Positions 52,205 through 60,838 of a stretch of 64,000 nt of DNA are shown piece by piece (position 1 is the stretch's first letter; each line of letters begins with the position of its first letter). Source of the DNA: Hyphococcus lacteus (lineage in GTDB: Bacteria; Pseudomonadota; Alphaproteobacteria; Caulobacterales; Parvularculaceae). Below the pieces are notes generated by a model that saw nothing but the letters and a program-made list of their open reading frames with translations, was not told the origin of the DNA and made no database searches. The stretch spans positions 1,364,001 through 1,428,000 of the forward strand of contig NZ_JBEHZE010000001.1 of assembly GCF_041058985.1 (NCBI RefSeq), written 5' to 3'. The translations under genes were made by a program, and so were the position numbers.

Positions 52205-52618
52205 TCAGAGTTCTACGCCCGGCAATGTTGATGCCTGCCTAACCCAATCCGCAATCTGTTCTTGGTCCAGCTCATCATCTTCATAAATGTTGAGATAACG
52301 GGTCCCGTCGACTTTTGATGAGACCGGTGGAGTCGGCGCTAACGACGTTCCGCGCATGAATGTCAGTTGAACATATTTCTTGTAGCAATACATGGCCATG
52401 AACCAGCCGTCTTCTTTACCGTAAAGCGGCGTATTCCATTTGACGGCCTTGTGGATAGCTGGGAAATTTTGATTTACGATGTCGTCAATGCGGCTGCCGA
52501 TATCGCTTTTCCATCCCGGCATGGCGGCGATATAGGCTTGGACGGGCGCATCGCCGTCACCCTTGGGAATTTGTGGATTGCCACTCGAGAGAAGCTTGGT
52601 TTTGTTGTTGTCGGTCAT
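52205..52618 (-). CDS. DUF1801 domain protein
   Basis: A 137-residue soluble protein of the DUF1801 (YdhG-like) family. Its middle part has Tyr-Ile-Ala-Ala-Met-Pro-Gly-Trp-Lys and then Val-Lys-Trp-Asn-Thr-Pro-Leu-Tyr-Gly, the typical core that follows an iron-sulfur-free alpha/beta fold. Family members have no settled biochemical role. The start is at ATG 52618, and it is divergent from the K+-channel-like gene, about 97 bases away. Confidence 0.8.
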   Translation of the reverse strand: MTDNNKTKLLSSGNPQIPKGDGDAPVQAYIAAMPGWKSDIGSRIDDIVNQNFPAIHKAVKWNTPLYGKEDGWFMAMYCYKKYVQLTFMRGTSLAPTPPVSSKVDGTRYLNIYEDDELDQEQIADWVRQASTLPGVEL

Positions 52619-52715
52619 GCGCGTAGGTTAGCATAAGCTCTGATGGTGCCCAATACTGTATTGTTCGATTTAATTTAGAGTGCAGTCTAATATTGGAACA
52701 AGTCACGGTGAGGAA

Positions 52716-53159
52716 ATGACAGGTGCAGACTTACATCTCCAACTTTTGACGTCGGCGGTTCTTATTGCCGCGACAACATTTGTACACGGTGTATTCGTCG
52801 CTGCGGCTGCGGCGGTATTTCGGGCGACCACACAGCAAGCACATGGTAGTATTCGGTTTGTCCGTGATAGTATTGTTCTTGTTTTGCTGGTGTCCTGGCT
52901 GATGATTGCCCATGCGATCGAAATCTGGATGTGGTCGCTTACATTTCTTCATTTCGAATTGTTCGATAATTTGGAGACCGCATTATATTTCTCGGCTTCG
53001 AGCTATACGACATTGGGTTTTGGTGATGTTTTGCTTCCCGAAGGCTGGCGTTTGCTGGCTGGTGCTACTGCCGCAAATGGGTTTTTATTGTTTGGCCTAT
53101 CTGCTGCGTTTTTGTTCGATGCCGCGCGGCAGCTCCATTTAGGTGGCACCCGAAATTAA
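52716..53159 (+). CDS. Potassium-channel pore protein (Ion_trans_2)
   Basis: A 147-residue inner-membrane protein. The ATG at 52716 follows GTGAGG; the open frame extends upstream to a GTG at 52680 without a good ribosome site. Three or four hydrophobic segments surround the pore loop Tyr-Thr-Thr-Leu-Gly-Phe-Gly-Asp, which is close to the K+ selectivity filter Thr-x-Gly-Tyr-Gly-Asp. No cytoplasmic RCK domain follows. It probably forms a tetrameric K+ channel, but gating cannot be predicted. It has no link in function with queE 80 bases further on that I can see. Confidence 0.82.
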   Translation: MTGADLHLQLLTSAVLIAATTFVHGVFVAAAAAVFRATTQQAHGSIRFVRDSIVLVLLVSWLMIAHAIEIWMWSLTFLHFELFDNLETALYFSASSYTTLGFGDVLLPEGWRLLAGATAANGFLLFGLSAAFLFDAARQLHLGGTRN

Positions 53160-53239
53160 AGGCATCTTCGAATATTAGGCTGACGTGGTGGGGTCTTTCC
53201 TATAGGGAATGGCCGACACGCCACAAGAAATGCACTGAT

Positions 53240-53878
53240 ATGACCTATGCCGTAAAAGAGATTTATTACACCCTACAGGGAGAGGGCGCTCAGGCCGGGC
53301 GGCCAGCGGTCTTTCTTCGGTTCGCCGGGTGCAACCTCTGGTCTGGACTAGAGCGAGATCGCGAAAGCGCCGTGTGCACATTCTGTGATACTGATTTTAT
53401 TGGTACTAATGGGCCGGGCGGCGGCAAGTTCAAGACCGCCTCCGCCCTTGTTGATGCGGTCAAAAGCGAATGGCCCAAAGAGAGTACACGCGGCCAACCC
53501 TATGTCATTTGCACTGGTGGCGAACCATTGTTGCAGTTGGATAAGCCTTTGATTGATGCATTCCATGCTGAGGGATTTGAAGTTGGCGTGGAGACAAATG
53601 GTACTATCGAAGCACCCGCGGGGCTGGATTGGATTTGTGTCAGCCCTAAATCGACAGCGCCGCTTGTTCAGCGCACGGGAAGCGAATTGAAGCTGGTTTA
53701 TCGCCAAAAAGATGCGCTGCCGGAGAAATTTGAAGATCTGGCATTTGACTTTTTCTATTTGCAGCCTATGGACGGGGCCTCTCGCGTGGCGGAGACCGCA
53801 GCAGCGATTGAATATTGTCGGACCCATCCCCAGTGGCGACTGAGCCTACAGACCCATAAACTTGTGGGCATTCCATAG
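53240..53878 (+). CDS. queE: 7-carboxy-7-deazaguanine synthase (QueE), CX14CX2C type
   Basis: QueE is a radical SAM enzyme that rearranges 6-carboxytetrahydropterin to 7-carboxy-7-deazaguanine in the queuosine pathway. The 212-residue protein starts Lys-Glu-Ile-Tyr-Tyr-Thr-Leu-Gln-Gly-Glu-Gly, typical of the family. The cluster ligands are Cys31, Cys46 and Cys49, spaced CX14CX2C instead of the CX3CX2C of most radical SAM enzymes; this variant is known from Burkholderia multivorans QueE. The SAM-binding Thr-Gly-Gly-Glu-Pro-Leu is present. queD follows, its ATG 49 bases after the queE stop. Confidence 0.94.
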   Translation: MTYAVKEIYYTLQGEGAQAGRPAVFLRFAGCNLWSGLERDRESAVCTFCDTDFIGTNGPGGGKFKTASALVDAVKSEWPKESTRGQPYVICTGGEPLLQLDKPLIDAFHAEGFEVGVETNGTIEAPAGLDWICVSPKSTAPLVQRTGSELKLVYRQKDALPEKFEDLAFDFFYLQPMDGASRVAETAAAIEYCRTHPQWRLSLQTHKLVGIP

Positions 53879-53926
53879 CTGTTAGGGTTGGTAAAAAACG
53901 CCCTTGGTATAAGAAAGAGGATCACC

Positions 53927-54295
53927 ATGCGCATCATCAAGTCGATGAATTTCGATGCCGCGCACTTTTTGGATGAAGAAGGCGAGGCAGAGCCTAATGC
54001 GCGCCCGTATGCACGTATGCATGGCCATTCGTTCCAATTAGAAGTGATGATCGAAGGCGAGCAAGCACAGAGCACTGGTTGGGTGGTTGATTTTGGTGAT
54101 GTCACTGATGCCCTGGCCGAGCTTCATGATGCGTTGGACCATCGACTTTTGAATGAGATTGAGGGGCTGGAGCGCCCGACGCTTGAAAATATTTGTAAAT
54201 GGGCCGCGGACAAACTAAAGCCGCGCTTTCCGGGCCTCGTTCAGGTTCGGGTGTCGCGGCCATCAAATGGCGAAACCTGCATTCACGATCTGTGA
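53927..54295 (+). CDS. queD: QueD-like 6-carboxytetrahydropterin synthase lacking the catalytic Cys
   Basis: QueD makes 6-carboxytetrahydropterin from dihydroneopterin triphosphate, the step before QueE. ATG 53927 has AAGAGG in front and gives 122 residues, the normal length. The zinc histidines are His13, His32 and His34, and the Asp71-His72 pair and Glu116 of the E. coli enzyme are conserved. The catalytic cysteine, which sits four residues before the first His of His-Gly-His, is Tyr28 (codon TAT) in Arg-Pro-Tyr-Ala-Arg-Met-His-Gly-His. The protein may therefore use another residue, act in a different pterin reaction, or be inactive. Confidence 0.85.
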   Translation: MRIIKSMNFDAAHFLDEEGEAEPNARPYARMHGHSFQLEVMIEGEQAQSTGWVVDFGDVTDALAELHDALDHRLLNEIEGLERPTLENICKWAADKLKPRFPGLVQVRVSRPSNGETCIHDL

Positions 54296-54967
54296 TTACA
54301 GGTTCGCCACTTCTACTTTCATTCGTGCAATGAGGTATTGCGCATCTCGGCAATAGCTAGCAGCGGCGCTATCCGCTCGACTAAGGGCGTTGTCGAGTTG
54401 AGACAATACACTATCTATTTCGCTATGATCCGAAAATGCGTCAACCGGTGGCGCAAGGTTGAGGCCTCGTTCGCCTATATCGAGACGGACCGGAGATACG
54501 GAGTATTTAGCCCTGCCGCCAAGCGTGACGTCCAAGTGGTGTTGGCTTTTTCCAATGAGTGCCGCCGCCCGGGGGTCAGTTTTCTCAAGCGCTTCATTTA
54601 TCGAAAGCCGCAACTCGTCATAACTTTCCGCGAGTAATGCGCGCCCACCGATATCATCAACATCCTTGGCAGAAATGGTGACTTCGCAGGCTTGCTCCAA
54701 AATGTCCCGCACCCGGTCGATCGCATATAGTGCGGCCTCGATCGCCGAGAGCGTTTCACGGATGGGGTTTTCCTGATGGTTATCTTCTGGCTGTTCCAAA
54801 ACCGCAATTTTATTGCGTAAAGCGCGATCAAGACCTGCTGCCACATCCATTGCTGGGATGACGTCATCAAGATCAGGCGCAGCCTTCTTGCCTAACCAGC
54901 CCGCTAAGGGGCTTCGTTTTTTATAGCTGCCTGTGGTTTCAGGCGATTTATTTAAAGCAAACGCCAC
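54296..54967 (-). CDS. Conserved-looking helical protein of unknown function
   Basis: A 223-residue, mostly helical cytoplasmic protein with no recognised family. I start it at GTG 54967 because AGGAG lies 8 bases upstream; the frame is open to a GTG at 54994. After a basic N-terminus (about residues 15-30) an acidic linker leads to alanine- and leucine-rich helices, with repeated Asp/Glu and Arg residues that suit a coiled coil around residues 60-100. The C-terminal 40 residues (Leu-Ser-Gln-Leu-Asp-Asn-Ala-Leu-Ser-Arg) recall the terminal helices of flagellin-type proteins, but this is weak. Its ribosome site lies in the stem of the hairpin at 54977-55004. It converges with queD with no gap. 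Confidence 0.5.
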   Translation of the reverse strand: MAFALNKSPETTGSYKKRSPLAGWLGKKAAPDLDDVIPAMDVAAGLDRALRNKIAVLEQPEDNHQENPIRETLSAIEAALYAIDRVRDILEQACEVTISAKDVDDIGGRALLAESYDELRLSINEALEKTDPRAAALIGKSQHHLDVTLGGRAKYSVSPVRLDIGERGLNLAPPVDAFSDHSEIDSVLSQLDNALSRADSAAASYCRDAQYLIARMKVEVANL

Positions 54968-54976
54968 GCGTATTGC

Positions 54977-55004
54977 TCCTTCTTTAGGGGGCACTAAAGA
55001 AGGA
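54977..55004 (-). promoter_or_regulatory. Hairpin that covers the ribosome-binding site of the gene at 54967
   Basis: TCCTTCTTTAG (54977-54987) and CTAAAGAAGGA (54994-55004) form a perfect 11-bp inverted repeat with a six-base loop. On the minus-strand transcript the 3' arm contains the AAGGA of the ribosome site for the GTG at 54967, so the site is paired when the stem forms. This could act as a translational switch. Confidence 0.6.
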
Positions 55005-55096
55005 AAATACCGCGCAGCAGTTTTAGCGGCGGTTAAGTAATTGATTAAATTTCTCCGATTACGGAGTGAGTAAATTAGGGGCGGTTAACCCTAATT

Positions 55097-57196
55097 TTAT
55101 TGAGTTTTTCGGGATGAAAATCGTCCGCTTTCAAGTGCCCACGCGCCGAGCAAGGTTAACATGATGATGAGCAACCACAAATAAGCTGGAACGAGTGGTG
55201 CATCTTTTATACTTTCAATTCGTGCAGCTGACCGAGTTGTGATCCCGGCCCAATTCGCATTTGCGCGTGTTTTGCTGTTCTCTTTAACCCGGCGAATCTC
55301 CGGGAGAGTGACATTATTCGCGGAGCGAATTGCGAATACGCCGCCGAGCGTGGCATCGGCGAGCGGTTTTAACGCGCCGCCTGATGAGACGACGTTTTGA
55401 AATTCCGGTATGGTGCCCAAACCGATTGCGCCAATAGCGAATAGGTCATCGGATGTGGCCCGATAAAGACCTGTTTCAGCATCTGTAACTCTTGCATTAA
55501 ACAGCCCCGGATCAGTTTCAGTGAGGGAAACAGTTTCTGTGTCGCCATTGGGGTGTTCAACTATTACTTCCGGGACTTCATTTCTAATCGACCTGCGTTC
55601 GATCAGAAGGGTGCCGTTTTCGTCGCGCAAACTAAGTGCTTCTTCTTCGAGTTCGGGCTCTTTCATCAACCAATGGGCAATGCGGCGCAATAATTCTGCA
55701 TGAGGGCCACCACCATCAAACCCGCGTGCCCAGAGCCAGACATGATCAGACAGAAAAAGACCGATGCGGCCTTCGCCAATACGATCCAAAATCAGTAAAG
55801 GTTCACCGTCGGGTCCGGTTAAGAGCGTATCACCCCGCAGTTGGGTAACGGGCATCAGTCGCAGCCACCGTCCCCAGATATCGCCATCTTTTAGGTTGGC
55901 AGTGACGGGGTGTCGTTGACCAAGTTTGGAGATAGCCGGTCGGAATGCTTTTTCGATGGCGGCCCCCGCAGGCAGGGCAGGCAGAATAAACGAAAGATTG
56001 CGACGCATCGCTAAACTGAGCGGCCCGTTATATTCAGGACCCGAAGCAATTAAAACCGCGCCGCCTTTGTCAACAAAACGTGCGATGTTATCGAAATGAA
56101 AAGAAGATAACACACCGCGATAAGTGTATCGGTCGAATATCAACAGATCGAATTCATCAAGTTTATCTATGAACAATTCATCTTGGGGGAACGGAATTAG
56201 CGCCAGTTCGTCCACTGGCGTACCGTCGTTTTTATCGATGGGGCGTAAAATAGTGAAATGCACAAGATCCACGGCCGGATCGGATTTGAGTAGATTTCGC
56301 CAAACCCGCTCGCCCGGATGCGGTTCGCCAGAGATCAACAATACGCGCAAGCGGTCACGAACGGCTGTAATCGGCAAAACAGCAATGTTGTTCCGTGTGG
56401 TCAATTCACCGGTGCGTGTCGCTGCCTCTAGTTCAATTATTGTCTGTCCGGGTCTGTTTAACGGTACGTCAAATCCTGCCTCAGTTCCGACCGGGACTGC
56501 TTCGCGTAGAACCTCTTCGCCATTTACGCGCAGTGAAACCTCAGATGATTGTCCGTCCGCTAACGCAACGCCATCGCGGCCAAGGTCGTCAATACGAAAC
56601 GAAACCCTGACGGACTGGCGGACGATGCCGTAACGCGGCGCATTGACCAATGTGATTTTGCGATCCGTTTCGGAATCTCTACCGGTCGTTAAGATATGGA
56701 TTGGTGCGTCTTGGATTGTCGGCGTGTTTGCTTCGTCAGCGTCAACGGTCTGGCCATCAGTTATTACGAAAACGCCGCCAAGACGTCGCTGCGGCGTGTC
56801 GGCAATGGCCTGTCGGACGGCGTTAACGGTGCGAGTTTCGTCGGCACCGCTAAATGGGATCGTCTCAACGTCAATGTTTCCCAACGCTTTGATTTTTGAC
56901 TGTAATGCTTCGGCGGCTTTGGTCGTAATTTCGTCGCGACCATCAAGCGATTGGCTTGCGGTTTCATCCACAAGGATCAATGCGATGTCTTCGAGCGGTG
57001 TTGTTTCGGCCTCGCGCTTTGTGGGGTTCGCGAGAAGCATGGCTAGGGCAGTAATTGCCAGTAGGCGCAAAACGCCCGAACGCCAGCTTGCGAATATGCC
57101 GATGCTTGCAAATAAAAGCCCGGCAATCAAAACCGTGATCATCGCCCAAACAGGAAGAGCAGGATCAAATACGATGTTTGATGAAAAAAGATTCAT
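55097..57196 (-). CDS. Large membrane protein with VWA-like and amidotransferase-like domains
   Basis: A 699-residue inner-membrane protein, last in the MoxR operon. Two hydrophobic helices open it (about residues 14-60), and a final helix lies near residues 672-690. The first soluble part resembles a VWA domain with a metal site variant Asp-Glu-Thr-Ala-Ser in Leu-Ile-Leu-Val-Asp-Glu-Thr-Ala-Ser-Gln. A middle region (about 285-470) with Arg-Val-Leu-Leu-Ile-Ser-Gly-Glu-Pro-His-Pro-Gly-Glu-Arg-Val-Trp resembles a class I glutamine amidotransferase-like fold without the catalytic cysteine. It overlaps the upstream gene by four bases (ATGA). The function is unknown. Confidence 0.8.
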   Translation of the reverse strand: MNLFSSNIVFDPALPVWAMITVLIAGLLFASIGIFASWRSGVLRLLAITALAMLLANPTKREAETTPLEDIALILVDETASQSLDGRDEITTKAAEALQSKIKALGNIDVETIPFSGADETRTVNAVRQAIADTPQRRLGGVFVITDGQTVDADEANTPTIQDAPIHILTTGRDSETDRKITLVNAPRYGIVRQSVRVSFRIDDLGRDGVALADGQSSEVSLRVNGEEVLREAVPVGTEAGFDVPLNRPGQTIIELEAATRTGELTTRNNIAVLPITAVRDRLRVLLISGEPHPGERVWRNLLKSDPAVDLVHFTILRPIDKNDGTPVDELALIPFPQDELFIDKLDEFDLLIFDRYTYRGVLSSFHFDNIARFVDKGGAVLIASGPEYNGPLSLAMRRNLSFILPALPAGAAIEKAFRPAISKLGQRHPVTANLKDGDIWGRWLRLMPVTQLRGDTLLTGPDGEPLLILDRIGEGRIGLFLSDHVWLWARGFDGGGPHAELLRRIAHWLMKEPELEEEALSLRDENGTLLIERRSIRNEVPEVIVEHPNGDTETVSLTETDPGLFNARVTDAETGLYRATSDDLFAIGAIGLGTIPEFQNVVSSGGALKPLADATLGGVFAIRSANNVTLPEIRRVKENSKTRANANWAGITTRSAARIESIKDAPLVPAYLWLLIIMLTLLGAWALESGRFSSRKTQ

Positions 57197-59916
57197 TTCC
57201 CCAAACGCTCCAATAGGATTGGGGTGTGGACCTGATCGGATTTATAATTCCCTGTGAACGCAACCATCACCATATTGACGCCGGCCCTATAGGCCAATTC
57301 GCGACCGCGCGGACCACCATTTCCCATTGGACGTAGGGGGCGTCCGAAATTATCAGCGGCCCAAGCGCCCGCCCAATCACGTCCGCCGATGATCACACCG
57401 GTTACGCCATCGTTTGAACCGCTGGTGTCGGCTTCTACCCAAACAGGATTATTGTTCATGCGGCCTGTAAGCCCGTTCAGTAAGTAAAATGAGCGGGTCA
57501 GAACATGCTGATTTGTGACTGGTGTCAGGGAGGGTATATTGAGTTTTCTCAAAATACGTTGAAGGGCTTCGCCTTCAGGTGTTGAGCCCGCCCCGACTGA
57601 TCGTTCATCGTCGCGGGTGTCAATAAGCAGTAAGCCCCCAAAATTGATAAAGTTCTCTATATTGGCGAGTGCAGCATCGGATGGTGTTGGTGTTCCGGGG
57701 GCAATCGGCCAATAAAGAAATGAATATACCGATAAATCATCTGTATCAGGATTGATCGAGGCCGGAGCTGCGGGTTCAATCGCTGTGCGCCGGTGGAGTT
57801 CACGGCTTAATGCGGCGAGACCTTGCTCTGATAAATTATCAATTTCGGAATCATTGGTTTCAATATAAGCAAGTCGTGTCACCAGTGCTGCGTCAGTGGT
57901 TCGTCCTGCAATGGCGGGGTCTAGGGGTTGTGCGTAGGCGGGATCTTGAAGTGTTGCTGCGCTTAGGCATATGAGGGCAGCCAACCCGGCGAGGGCGGGA
58001 ATGCGTAAACGCCCACTGATTCTTAATGACGCTATACCATCAAGCAACAGAAGAATAAGCGCGATAAAAATGATTGGCGCGCTAAGGTTTTTGGGTGGTG
58101 CGCTCACATATGGTTTGATTTCAACACCGGACACCGAAATTGGTTCAAAAAACGTGTCAGCGCTTATCGCATTGAACGCTAGCGGTGCTTCTTGCGCACC
58201 ATAAAAGCCGGGAATGCGATTTGCTGATGGCGGTAATAAAAGTTCCGCAGTGGTCAGTGCTCTTGCGGTTTCGTCGGGGCGGTTCAAACGCCCTTGACCG
58301 TCTAATAATCGTAATGGCGGATATTTGAGGTTCGCACCTTCGTTCACGGCATCTGGACCGATGGTCGAAAGAAACGTCAACCTACGGAGCATGTCGACAA
58401 AAAGACCAGAAATGGGAAGGTCAGACCAGTCCGGCGTGGCGGTCACATGAAACAGCGCGATGACGCCCGAACCGGTGCGAGTGCCGGTGACGAGGGGGGT
58501 GCCATCCGCTAACCTTGCCCAAGTCTTTTCCGTGGTCTCCCCGCCCGGTTCTGCCAAAACCTGCCGGCGTACTAGAACATCCTTTGGTACAATGAGGCCG
58601 GAAAAAGGGCTGTCATTTGCAAATCCGCCGAGGTTTTGTGGTGTTTCCCACGTCAATGCGCCGCCAAATGCGCGCCCTCCCCCGCGAAGGGGGGCTGGAA
58701 TCAGCGTAGGCGCGCTGTCCTGTGCGGCTTCGGCAAGAACGGGACCGGCGAAACGAATTAAAACCCCGCCGCCCTCTACCCATTCTTGAAGTGCGTTGGT
58801 TTCGCTCGTTCGAAGCTTTCCAACATCATCCAAAATGATCACCGACGCATCGCTGTTCAATAAGCTGTCTAAGCTACCATTGATAAAGGCTGCATAGGGA
58901 CTAAGAGATTGCTGAATGTAATGCGCACCCGAGAGCAGGCTCGCAGCGCTCCGCTCGGTTCGGTCCACCATACCTATGAGTGCGCGTCGGTTACGAGCAT
59001 CAGATAATTGTACCGCTCCGGCTGAAGAAACCGCTTCTATTCGAACGACCGAAAGCTCATTTGAAAGAGCGAGCGGAAGATTGATGGTGACGTCGCGGGA
59101 TAGTTCATCTTGTGCCATCTCGAACGGTGCTCGCCCTAGCTCGCGGCCGTCACTGGCAATGGCGACCAAGATGCCTTCTGCTTCGGAAGCACCGTTTAGG
59201 CGATCAACCCGAAATGCCATTCCATCACCGGCCCTTTCCGCTGGGCGCAGTATATATTTTGGCGCTGTCGTATCCGCGTAAATTGAAAGATTGCCGCGCT
59301 GGTTTAGGGCTTTTACAAGGTCTTGATCTGCGTCACTAGAGATGCCGTCAGAAAGCCATCGGATATCAGCGGGTTCGTTTAAATATGTGTCGAGCAGTGC
59401 AAGGCGAGAAATTGTCTCGGCTCTGTTCGCAAAAAATGGTGTAGCGTTTAAACTGTTCGCGGCCTTTCGCGCCGTCTCGCCGGTCATGGGCTCGATTTCC
59501 GATGGAATTTGCTGCGGCGCGGTTGTAAGCAAAAAAAGTGGCCGGTTTGCTTGCGCTGCTTCAGACGCAGCCTCGCGGAGTGCATCCCGCCGCTTTTCCC
59601 AGTGTTGCGCGGCGATAAGTGTATCGTCCATTACGATCACAATCGGCCCGTTTTGCTCGCTCGCAGGCGGCGCGTTCAGTATCGGGCCTGCTAGAGCAAT
59701 GATAATCAGTGCCGCCAGTAATAATCGTAACACTAATAGCCACCATGGCGTACGGTCTGGTGTTTCTTTTGCAGTTTTCAGTTGCCGCAAAATAACAAAT
59801 GCGGGAAAGCGCTCTCGTTTCGGCGAGGGTGGCGTGGCCCGCAGTAACAGCCAAATCAATGGCAGCGTTAAAAGTGCGCCTAGGATTAAAGGGAACGAAA
59901 AGCTGAGTGCGCCCAT
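57193..59916 (-). CDS. BatA-like N-terminal and DUF4159 membrane protein
   Basis: A 907-residue membrane protein. It begins with the BatA-type N-terminal membrane hairpin and Pro-Leu-Ile-Trp-Leu-Leu-Leu-Arg-Ala-Thr-Pro-Pro-Ser-Pro, then a VWA-like domain whose metal site Asp-Asp-Thr-Leu-Ile is degenerate, then a long middle part with a hydrophobic stretch near residues 620-660, and finally a DUF4159 domain (about 700-907) with Tyr-Ser-Phe-Leu-Tyr-Trp-Pro-Ile. DUF4159 proteins are usually joined to MoxR/DUF58 operons, as here. I start it at ATG 59916, whose first base overlaps the upstream TAA; a GTG at 59928 is the alternative. It probably works with the VWA partner downstream. Confidence 0.85.
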   Translation of the reverse strand: MGALSFSFPLILGALLTLPLIWLLLRATPPSPKRERFPAFVILRQLKTAKETPDRTPWWLLVLRLLLAALIIIALAGPILNAPPASEQNGPIVIVMDDTLIAAQHWEKRRDALREAASEAAQANRPLFLLTTAPQQIPSEIEPMTGETARKAANSLNATPFFANRAETISRLALLDTYLNEPADIRWLSDGISSDADQDLVKALNQRGNLSIYADTTAPKYILRPAERAGDGMAFRVDRLNGASEAEGILVAIASDGRELGRAPFEMAQDELSRDVTINLPLALSNELSVVRIEAVSSAGAVQLSDARNRRALIGMVDRTERSAASLLSGAHYIQQSLSPYAAFINGSLDSLLNSDASVIILDDVGKLRTSETNALQEWVEGGGVLIRFAGPVLAEAAQDSAPTLIPAPLRGGGRAFGGALTWETPQNLGGFANDSPFSGLIVPKDVLVRRQVLAEPGGETTEKTWARLADGTPLVTGTRTGSGVIALFHVTATPDWSDLPISGLFVDMLRRLTFLSTIGPDAVNEGANLKYPPLRLLDGQGRLNRPDETARALTTAELLLPPSANRIPGFYGAQEAPLAFNAISADTFFEPISVSGVEIKPYVSAPPKNLSAPIIFIALILLLLDGIASLRISGRLRIPALAGLAALICLSAATLQDPAYAQPLDPAIAGRTTDAALVTRLAYIETNDSEIDNLSEQGLAALSRELHRRTAIEPAAPASINPDTDDLSVYSFLYWPIAPGTPTPSDAALANIENFINFGGLLLIDTRDDERSVGAGSTPEGEALQRILRKLNIPSLTPVTNQHVLTRSFYLLNGLTGRMNNNPVWVEADTSGSNDGVTGVIIGGRDWAGAWAADNFGRPLRPMGNGGPRGRELAYRAGVNMVMVAFTGNYKSDQVHTPILLERLGK

Positions 59917-60821
59917 TACGTTTTCCACCCACGTAGGTCTGACAGCGCAGTGAAAAGGGATAGAAGAACTGTTTGCGGCGAGTTATCGGTGCGGTGTGCC
60001 GTGAATGACCAACCATATTTTCGGGCGATACTGATCAACTCGTCACGATGCCGGTGAAACTTTTCTTTGTAAGAAGATTGGAGTGATCCAGTTTCGCCAA
60101 AGGTCAAACGATCATTGCTTTCCAAATCTTTGAACTCAACCCGTCCTTCAAAGGGAAAGTCCTCTTCTGCGGGGTCGCATATCTGAAGCAGAATGCCTTT
60201 TGCGCCTGCGTTTGAAAACGCAGCGACCGAGCGATCAATTTTTTCCAGACTTGTGAAAAAATCACTGACAAAAACGGTTCGTGCGCCTGTTGGTAGGATG
60301 CTCGCTGTCGGATGTTCTGCGGTTTCATTGAAGCGCCCAATTTCGAGTGCTTCAAGCATGCGTTCGGAGGCATTGCGCCCTTGAAATGGCCGTCGTTGAA
60401 TCTTGTCGTCGATAAGGCCAATACGTTCACCCGCTTGTGAAAGCAAAATTGTCAGGGCGGTGATCAATGTGTCCGCGCGCATTCTTTTTGTCGGTGTGTT
60501 TTTGTCGGATGAAAAATCGAGTGACCGCGATGCATCGCGCCAAAAATAGGCGGCGGCTGCGGCTTCCCATTCGTTTTGGCGCACATATAACCTATCCGCT
60601 GCTCGTGCTGATTGCCGCCAATCAATGCTAGAGACAGGATCGCCAAAACTATAGGGGCGGTGTTGCCAGAATGTTTCGCCGGGACCTGCGCGCCTGCGCC
60701 CGTGCATGCCAACCGATACGGATTGGGCGATGCGTTCTGCCTCTAGTAATAGGGCAGGGAAATGCGCGGCTGCGTGTTCGGCAGCATGACGAATTTCAAT
60801 CGTTGACCGGTTTGACGGCAT
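59916..60821 (-). CDS. DUF58 domain protein
   Basis: A 301-residue DUF58 protein. The hallmark Pro-Tyr-Ser-Phe-Gly-Asp-Pro-Val-Ser-Ser-Ile-Asp-Trp-Arg-Gln-Ser-Ala-Arg-Ala is present at about residues 55-73, and the rest follows the VWA-like fold with Phe-Val-Ser-Asp-Phe-Phe. DUF58 proteins are the second component of MoxR-DUF58-VWA systems, often tied to protein-complex assembly or stress resistance. It starts 18 bases after the MoxR gene and overlaps the DUF4159 gene. No signal peptide is seen, so it is probably cytoplasmic or peripheral. Confidence 0.88.
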   Translation of the reverse strand: MPSNRSTIEIRHAAEHAAAHFPALLLEAERIAQSVSVGMHGRRRAGPGETFWQHRPYSFGDPVSSIDWRQSARAADRLYVRQNEWEAAAAAYFWRDASRSLDFSSDKNTPTKRMRADTLITALTILLSQAGERIGLIDDKIQRRPFQGRNASERMLEALEIGRFNETAEHPTASILPTGARTVFVSDFFTSLEKIDRSVAAFSNAGAKGILLQICDPAEEDFPFEGRVEFKDLESNDRLTFGETGSLQSSYKEKFHRHRDELISIARKYGWSFTAHRTDNSPQTVLLSLFTALSDLRGWKT

Positions 60822-60838
60822 GTCGGCACGCCCTTTGT

